A model generated the notes under the pieces. That model was given only the letters and a program-made list of their open reading frames with translations, was not told the DNA's origin and made no database searches. From positions 21,554 to 85,553 of the forward strand of contig JALSRD010000013.1 in assembly GCA_026984935.1 (NCBI GenBank): a DNA stretch of 64,000 bases, read 5' to 3'. Position numbers and translations under genes: made by a program. Of this stretch, positions 56,939 through 64,000 are shown in pieces (positions within the stretch are counted from its first letter, which is position 1; every line of letters begins with the position of its first letter). Source of the DNA: Desulfobacterales bacterium. Lineage in GTDB: Bacteria > Desulfobacterota > Desulfobacteria > Desulfobacterales > JALSRD01.

Positions 56939-57757
56939 ATGCTGCCATATCCCAACATCAGCCCCGACATCGTGCATATCGGCCCCTTGCGCCTGCGCTG
57001 GTACGGCCTGATGTACGTGCTGGGTTTCATTTCCGCCTATGTGCTCGTGCAGAAGCAGGCGCGTGCCAGGGAAATCGGACTGGTCGGCGCCAGTGCCCAG
57101 GACCTGATTCTCTTTCTGGCCATCGGCCTGGTGGTCGGTGCGCGGCTGGGCTACATTTTGTTTTACCAGTACGCCAACCTGTTCAGCTACCTTAAAAATC
57201 CCATCGAAATTATCGCGGTCTGGCACGGCGGCATGTCTTTTCACGGGGGGCTGCTGGGGGCGCTGGCGGCCGGCTGGTGGTTCAGCCGCCGGCGCAATCT
57301 GCCGCTGCTGGTGATTGCCGACAGTGTGATCGTCACCGCCCCCATCGGTCTGGGTCTGGGGCGTATCGGAAATTTTCTCAACGGCGAACTGTTCGGCCGG
57401 GTCAGCGATGTTCCCTGGGCCATGATCTTTCCCCAGGGCGGCCCCCTGCCGCGCCATCCCTCCCAGCTTTACGAGGCACTGGGCGAAGGCCTGCTTCTTT
57501 TCCTGCTGATGTGGAACCTGCGCAAAAGATCCTTTGCCGACGGCATGATGGTGGTGTTTTTCCTGTGCTTTTACGGTTCGATCCGCTTCGTGATCGAGTT
57601 TTTCCGGCAGCCGGACCCCCAGATCGGATTCATCTGGCGCTACTTCACCGAGGGCCAGCTGCTGTGCACGCTGATGATCATCGCCGGCCTGCTGCTGGCT
57701 CTTTTGCTGTCCAGGCGGCCGCAGGGGCAGGGCGGCACACCCCGGCACAGCCGCTGA
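56939..57757 (+). CDS. lgt: Prolipoprotein diacylglyceryl transferase
   Basis: A 272-residue integral membrane enzyme that adds diacylglycerol to the lipobox cysteine of prolipoproteins. It has about seven helices and the family motifs: HGGMSFHGGLLGA near residue 97, GRIGNFLNGELFGR near 141 and RHPSQLYEA near 173. No convincing ribosome binding site is seen, but the ATG matches the conserved N-terminus. Confidence 0.95.
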   Translation: MLPYPNISPDIVHIGPLRLRWYGLMYVLGFISAYVLVQKQARAREIGLVGASAQDLILFLAIGLVVGARLGYILFYQYANLFSYLKNPIEIIAVWHGGMSFHGGLLGALAAGWWFSRRRNLPLLVIADSVIVTAPIGLGLGRIGNFLNGELFGRVSDVPWAMIFPQGGPLPRHPSQLYEALGEGLLLFLLMWNLRKRSFADGMMVVFFLCFYGSIRFVIEFFRQPDPQIGFIWRYFTEGQLLCTLMIIAGLLLALLLSRRPQGQGGTPRHSR

Positions 57758-57777
57758 CAGCAGCGCCCCCGCGCGGT

Positions 57778-58599
57778 TCAGCGCACCGCTGAATCTTTCA
57801 GAATATCAAACAGCATGTCGTAGTGGTCGAAGGGTGGCATCAGGCACGCACCGCCAAAGCGCGCCCTTGCTGCGGCCAGCATTTCACGCGCGTTGGCAAG
57901 GCCTTCGGCAGCCGCATCCGCGGTGCGCTGCATGCGCCGGCGCAGGGCCTGCGGCACCGCGATACCCGCCACTTTCTGATGCAGAAACTCGGCGTGACGC
58001 GCCGTGCGCAGGGGCAGAATCCCCATGATCACCGTGATGCCGATGTGGTGCGTGGCGGCGGCCAGGCGGTCGGCACTGCCCTCATCGTAAACCGGCTGGG
58101 TCACCACGAACTGCGCCCCGGCGTCCGCCTTGCGCGCCAGCCGCTCGACGGCCCCATCCAGCCCGTCGGACTCGGGGCGTGGATCCAGCGCCACGCCCAC
58201 ACGCAGTCCGGCCGTACGCGCCATGCCGATCAACCCGAAAACATCCACATCACGCACCGTGGAAGTGACGGCCCGGTCGCCCAGAGCCACGAAATCCCCG
58301 CTGGTCACCAGCACGGTCTGAATGCCCAGGGCGCAAGCCCCCCACAAAAGGCCCTGCAGGCTCAGGCGGTTGTGGTCGCGCGTGGTGCAGTGCAGCGTCG
58401 CCGGCCGGCCGGTGCGCTGCTGCACCAGCGCACAGAGGGCCATGGCGCTCATGCGCGCCTTGGCCACCGGGTTGGTGGCCACCGAAAAGGCATCCACGGG
58501 CAAATTCGCCAGCGATTCCAGCTCCGCCACGATGGGGTCGGCGTCAGGGCCGGCCGGCGGAACCACCTCAACGATGATCTGAAACCGATTGCTGCGCAC
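57778..58599 (-). CDS. metF: Methylenetetrahydrofolate reductase (MetF-type)
   Basis: A 273-residue TIM barrel. It reduces 5,10-methylene- to 5,10-methyl-tetrahydrofolate with FAD, as part of C1 metabolism or the Wood-Ljungdahl methyl branch. Visible blocks: SVATNPVAKARMSAM near the N-terminus, HCTTRDHNRLSLQGLLWG near residue 70, and AQFVVTQPVYDEG near 165. The start is GTG 58599 with AAGGAGG six bases upstream. It overlaps the amidohydrolase gene by 32 bases. Confidence 0.88.
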   Translation of the reverse strand: MRSNRFQIIVEVVPPAGPDADPIVAELESLANLPVDAFSVATNPVAKARMSAMALCALVQQRTGRPATLHCTTRDHNRLSLQGLLWGACALGIQTVLVTSGDFVALGDRAVTSTVRDVDVFGLIGMARTAGLRVGVALDPRPESDGLDGAVERLARKADAGAQFVVTQPVYDEGSADRLAAATHHIGITVIMGILPLRTARHAEFLHQKVAGIAVPQALRRRMQRTADAAAEGLANAREMLAAARARFGGACLMPPFDHYDMLFDILKDSAVR

Positions 58600-59470
58600 G
58601 GTCACCTCCTTGCGGCGGCGGCAACCACCCCCGGGCGGCCAGGAGGCTCGCCGCGCTGCCCCCGCAGATAGCTTTGCGGTCCGCCTGACGTATGCCGGCG
58701 GCTCGCATTTCGTTGAAATAGCGCCCCGCCTGCAGCAGGGGAAAATCCGTTCCCAGCAGAACCTTGCCGGCGCCCACCGTATCGGCCGCGATCCGGTAAA
58801 CCATCGCGTCGTACAGGTAGGGCGAGGCGGCGGTGTCGAAGTAGACGTTTCGAAGACACTCCCGAACCTCTTTTTTCAGCAAGTTGTAGAAAAACAGGCC
58901 GCCGCCCCAGTGCGCCAGCACCAGCGTGTTGTCATGAAAGGTATTGGCCAGGCGGTAAATCTGGCGCAGCGTATTGGGGCTTTTGCCGGGGTAGCGGTGG
59001 CCCACCGGCTCGTTGGTGTGTATCAGCGCAAGTGCTCCGCGCCGCCGGCAGATTGCCATCAGCGGTGCCAGCTGCCGCAGACAGGCCGCGTCGATGCCCG
59101 ATTCGTAAAAAGCCAGCTCACCCATGCCGGCAAGGCCGGCATCGAGGCAGCGTTCGATCTCGGCGGCCGCCGCCGGACTGGCCGTGTCCAGGCAGGCCAG
59201 GCCCACCAGGCGCTGCGGGTATCGCCGCACGGCTTCGATGATATAGTTGTTGTGCATCCGGAAAATATCAGCGTTTCTCCAGGGGAACCCGAACACCACA
59301 CTGACATCCACGCCCTGTTCATCCATGGCCGCGATCAGCTGGCCGGCCCCGGCCAGCCTGGCGCGCGGAGACTGATAGAGCAGCTCGAAAGCCGGTTCGC
59401 CGTCAAAGTAGTCCTGGCGCGCCTTGCGTATCGCGGCGGGGAAAATATGGGTATGAAAATCAATGACCAT
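58568..59470 (-). CDS. Amidohydrolase family protein (TIM barrel)
   Basis: A 300-residue metal-dependent hydrolase or decarboxylase (amidohydrolase-2 type). The metal motif HTHIF opens the protein (VIDFHTHIFP), HTNEPVGH supplies a further ligand, LAHWGGG follows near residue 185, and LLGTDFPLLQAG near 250 holds the last aspartate. GGAGG lies seven bases before the ATG. It overlaps metF, so the two are probably one operon; the substrate is unknown. Confidence 0.87.
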   Translation of the reverse strand: MVIDFHTHIFPAAIRKARQDYFDGEPAFELLYQSPRARLAGAGQLIAAMDEQGVDVSVVFGFPWRNADIFRMHNNYIIEAVRRYPQRLVGLACLDTASPAAAAEIERCLDAGLAGMGELAFYESGIDAACLRQLAPLMAICRRRGALALIHTNEPVGHRYPGKSPNTLRQIYRLANTFHDNTLVLAHWGGGLFFYNLLKKEVRECLRNVYFDTAASPYLYDAMVYRIAADTVGAGKVLLGTDFPLLQAGRYFNEMRAAGIRQADRKAICGGSAASLLAARGWLPPPQGGDRAQQSVSDHR

Positions 59471-59582
59471 TAGCCGCCTCCAGCCTGCTGGTTTACATCC
59501 TTGGCTTGACGCCGGGCGCAAAAGTTATAAAATATAAATGCAAAACAACCCAAGCGTCCAATACAACCCATGGGAGGTTACT

Positions 59583-60134
59583 ATGTATTTCGAAAAGCCC
59601 GGTAAAGTCAATACGCAGGCCACGCTGGAGGCGGCCTTTCAGCGCGCCCGGGAGCTGGGAATTAAGGAGGTCGTCCTGCCGTCCACCAGCGGTGAGACCG
59701 CTGATGCGGCCCTGACTTTCGACTCCGGCTGCCGTATTGCCGTCGTCACCTACCACTGCGGTTTTCGCAAGCCTTTTGAAAAAGTAATGCCCGACGCCGT
59801 CCGGGATGACCTGCAAAAGCGCGGTGCGCTCGTCGTATCGGCCACGCATGCCTTGAGCGGTGTGGAACGGTCGCTGGCTAAAAAACACGGCGGCATCTAC
59901 CCCGTGCTGCTGATTGCAGACACCCTGCGGCTCTTCGGCCAGGGAACCAAGGTGGCCGTGGAAATCTCCATCATGGCGGCGGATGCCGGTGTCCTGAGCG
60001 GAGCGGACGTCGTGGCGCTGGGCGGCACGGGCAAGGGAGTTGACACCGCCCTGGTGCTCAGGCCCGCCAATCAGTCCGACTTGTTCGATATGCGTATCCG
60101 CGAGGTCATTTGCAAGCCGCGGAATTTCGGCTAA
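59583..60134 (+). CDS. Pyruvate-kinase C-terminal-like alpha/beta domain protein
   Basis: A 183-residue protein of the COG1751 type, resembling only the C-terminal alpha/beta domain of pyruvate kinase. The opening MYFEKPGKVNT and LPSTSGETADAAL are family hallmarks, then GTGKGVDTALVLRPAN near the C-terminus. It has no kinase core, so it is not a pyruvate kinase; a regulatory role is possible. GGGAGGT precedes the ATG. Confidence 0.83.
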   Translation: MYFEKPGKVNTQATLEAAFQRARELGIKEVVLPSTSGETADAALTFDSGCRIAVVTYHCGFRKPFEKVMPDAVRDDLQKRGALVVSATHALSGVERSLAKKHGGIYPVLLIADTLRLFGQGTKVAVEISIMAADAGVLSGADVVALGGTGKGVDTALVLRPANQSDLFDMRIREVICKPRNFG

Positions 60135-60204
60135 AACGCAAGCAAAACCCGGCTTTGTGGCCGGTCGGGCCACTGCCGGCAGTTCTAAACACCAAAAAGC
60201 GCCT

Positions 60205-61530
60205 ATGCAAACCGCACGCCTGCCCGCAAAACCCCTCAGCCGCCGCCGCTTCCTGCAGCTGACCGGCCTGTCGGCGGCCAACCTGCTGCTGGGCTGTGCC
60301 GTCAACCCGGTGACCGGACGCCAGCAACTGATGCTGGTGTCCGAGGCGTCCGAAATTCAGATGGACCGGCAACGGTCTCCCTTCCAGTTTTCATCCGATT
60401 ACGGTGCGCTGCAGGACCGCGCGCTCAACGCCTACATCAACCGCACCGGACTGGCCATCGCGCGCCACACCCAGCGCCCCAACATGCCCTACTCTTTTCG
60501 CGGGGTAAACGCCGTTTATGCCAATGCCTATGCCTTTCCCGGCGGCAGCATCGCGGTGACCCGCGGCATGCTCATCGAACTTCAGAACGAGGCCGAGCTG
60601 GCGGCCCTGCTGGGCCACGAACTGGGCCATGTCAATGCCCGCCACACAGCCGAGCAGATGTCCAAAGGTATGCTGAGCCGGCTGCTGATCAGCGGCCTTT
60701 CCATTTACGCGGGCAGTTACGGCTACGGCGATCTGGCATCCCGGATCGGATCGCTGGGCGCCGGCGCACTGCTGGCATCCTACAGCCGCGACAACGAGCG
60801 CCAGGCCGATGCTCTGGGCATGGAGTACATGGTGCGCAGCGGCTACAGCCCGCGAGGCATGATCGAGCTGCTGGAAATTTTAAAGCGCCAGTCCAGCCAA
60901 AAGCCCGGTGCCACCGATCTGCTTTTTGCCACGCACCCCATGAGCGACGAACGCTACCGCACGGCCGTTGCGCGCGCCACCACGCGCTATGCCGCCGCCA
61001 TGGACCTGCCGGAGTACCGGCAGCGCTTCATGGACCACACGGTTCACCTGCGGTCCCAAAAGGCGGGTATCCGGATTCTCCAAAAGGGCCGCAGCGAGAT
61101 GGCCCGCGAAAACTTTTCCGGCGCCGAAGCCCTCTTCGCACGCGCCCTCAAGCAACTCCCGCACGACTACGCCGGCCTGCTCATGATGGCCAAATGCAAA
61201 CTGGTTCAGAAAAAGCCCGCCCAGGCACTGCCCTATGCACGGGCCGCCAAGCAGGTCTATCCGCAGGAAGCCCAGGCGTACTTCGTCAGCGGCTATGCTG
61301 AGCTGCAGCTGAAACGTTGGGGGGCGGCCTACGCGGATTTCAGCCAGAACGAAAAGCTTCTGCCCGGCAACCCCAACACCGCCTTTTACAAGGGATACGC
61401 CCTGGAAGGAATGCATCGCCGCCAGGAAGCCGCCCGGGCCTACTACCGTTACCTGCAGACAGTAAATGAAGGCAAACTCGCCGCCTACGCCTCCCGGCGC
61501 CTGGTGCAGTGGGGATACCTGAAACCGTGA
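60205..61530 (+). CDS. M48-family zinc metallopeptidase lipoprotein with TPR-like repeats
   Basis: A 441-residue peptidase. It has a Tat-like RRRFLQLTG start and a lipobox LLGC (Cys31), so it is likely exported and lipid-anchored. The zinc site H138-E-L-G-H142 with E198 (ERQADALGM) marks the M48 (BepA/YfgC-like) family. Residues from about 290 on are helical TPR-type repeats. Members degrade or assist outer membrane proteins. The start ATG has a weak ribosome binding site. Its end overlaps trmL in GTGA. Confidence 0.9.
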   Translation: MQTARLPAKPLSRRRFLQLTGLSAANLLLGCAVNPVTGRQQLMLVSEASEIQMDRQRSPFQFSSDYGALQDRALNAYINRTGLAIARHTQRPNMPYSFRGVNAVYANAYAFPGGSIAVTRGMLIELQNEAELAALLGHELGHVNARHTAEQMSKGMLSRLLISGLSIYAGSYGYGDLASRIGSLGAGALLASYSRDNERQADALGMEYMVRSGYSPRGMIELLEILKRQSSQKPGATDLLFATHPMSDERYRTAVARATTRYAAAMDLPEYRQRFMDHTVHLRSQKAGIRILQKGRSEMARENFSGAEALFARALKQLPHDYAGLLMMAKCKLVQKKPAQALPYARAAKQVYPQEAQAYFVSGYAELQLKRWGAAYADFSQNEKLLPGNPNTAFYKGYALEGMHRRQEAARAYYRYLQTVNEGKLAAYASRRLVQWGYLKP

Positions 61531-62030
61531 CCAAGACTTTTGAGCGCCACGTGGTGCTGATTGCACCGCGCATCCACTGGAATACCGGCAATATCGGACG
61601 TACCTGCCTGGGGACCGGCACCCGGCTGCACCTGATCCGGCCGCTGGGTTTTTCGCTGGACAGCCAGCATGTCAGACGTGCCGGCCTGGACTACTGGCCG
61701 CAGGTCGACGTGCAGGTGTGGGAAGACTTCGATACCTTTTCGCGCCGCTATGCTGTCGGAGAAGGCGAAATCGCCCTTTTCAGTAAAACCGGCGGACGGG
61801 ATTTCTGGCGCATGCCCCTGAGCCGGCGCATGTTCCTGGTTTTCGGTTCCGAAACCGCCGGCCTGCCCGACGACATCCGGGCACACCACGCACAGCGCAT
61901 CTTTTACATTCCCATCAACGACCGCATCCGCAGCCTGAACCTGTCCACTGCCGTGGCGCTGGCGCTCTATGAAAGTCTGGACCGGCGGGCAGAATTTCAC
62001 GGCTGGCAGGCACACCCGACTCGCGGCTGA
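61527..62030 (+). CDS. trmL: tRNA (cytidine/uridine-34-2'-O)-methyltransferase TrmL
   Basis: A 167-residue SPOUT methyltransferase. It has the family opening VVLIAPRIHWNTGNIGRTC near residue 7 and the knot region LVFGSETAGLPDD and IPINDRIRSLNLSTAVALALYE. It methylates the wobble base of tRNA-Leu isoacceptors. The start is GTG overlapping the M48 stop (GTGA), so it is co-translated. Confidence 0.93.
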   Translation: MTKTFERHVVLIAPRIHWNTGNIGRTCLGTGTRLHLIRPLGFSLDSQHVRRAGLDYWPQVDVQVWEDFDTFSRRYAVGEGEIALFSKTGGRDFWRMPLSRRMFLVFGSETAGLPDDIRAHHAQRIFYIPINDRIRSLNLSTAVALALYESLDRRAEFHGWQAHPTRG

Positions 62031-62063
62031 AAAGCGCATTTAACCATACGGTACAACCCGGAT

Positions 62064-62091
62064 TTGACATCCCGCCGACAGTGTTTATATT
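62064..62091 (+). promoter_or_regulatory. Promoter of clpB
   Basis: TTGACA, 16 bases, TATATT, ending about 65 bases before the clpB ATG. No sigma-32 type promoter is seen. Confidence 0.6.
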
Positions 62092-62157
62092 CAGCATGCA
62101 AAAATAAGACCACGCGAAAAAAGTAATGTGAATAAATTTTCGTATTAAGGAGAAAAC

Positions 62158-64000
<1,843 letters not shown>

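Overview
The window is GC-rich chromosomal DNA from a dissimilatory sulfate-reducing bacterium, most likely in the Desulfobacterales (Desulfobacterota, former Deltaproteobacteria). The diagnostic block is at 8.2-17.5 kb: sat on the plus strand converges on qmoC-qmoB-qmoA and aprA-aprB on the minus strand. Together these encode the path from sulfate through APS to sulfite and the membrane complex that feeds electrons to APS reductase. The placement rests on gene content and protein character only; no 16S rRNA gene is present.

Layout. 0-8 kb: end of a PEBP-family gene, a CoA-transferase fused to a GNAT domain, a LysM/RlpA-like protein, and an overlapping RND exporter / LolA-like / outer-membrane barrel operon. 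8-17.5 kb: the sulfate-reduction block. 17.8-21.4 kb: an SDR oxidoreductase and, on the minus strand, a dGTPase followed by two Cys-cluster (YkgJ-like) proteins. 21.4-22.9 kb: an HsdR_N-domain gene and tadA, bracketed by two direct copies of a dispersed repeat; a shortened third copy lies inverted at 2.4 kb. 23.2-28.5 kb: infC-rpmI-rplT-pheS-pheT and a MerR-like gene. 28.8 kb: tRNA-Gly(CCC). 29.1-42.1 kb: rimP-nusA-infB-DUF503-rbfA-nrnA-truB-rpsO-pnp, an M16 peptidase, dut and a metallo-beta-lactamase-fold hydrolase. 42.2-51.3 kb: a flavodoxin (minus), then an aldo/keto reductase, a tiny Cys-rich protein, mlaE-mlaF-mlaD-mlaC-mlaA, a third Cys-cluster protein and a two-gene 2-oxoacid:ferredoxin oxidoreductase. 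51.5-64 kb: a GIY-YIG protein, hsp20 with a small membrane protein, thioredoxin, a PAS sigma-54 activator, a DUF1786 protein, lgt, an amidohydrolase-metF pair, a pyruvate-kinase-like alpha/beta protein, an M48 lipoprotein peptidase, trmL and the first two thirds of clpB.

How the parts work together. Sat activates sulfate, AprBA reduces APS, and QmoABC links AprBA to the menaquinone pool. The translation genes form two long, tightly packed operons with frequent ATGA overlaps. The Mla genes form a complete inner-membrane to outer-membrane lipid trafficking set.

The points most worth a second look are: the three-copy repeat family and the two-gene cassette it brackets; an ATA start codon for infC; an MlaF ATPase carrying a degenerate GGDEF-like domain; a Cys-rich microprotein coupled to mlaE; and a 17-codon reading frame with a strong ribosome binding site near sat. 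I found no CRISPR array, insertion sequence, prophage or rRNA gene.
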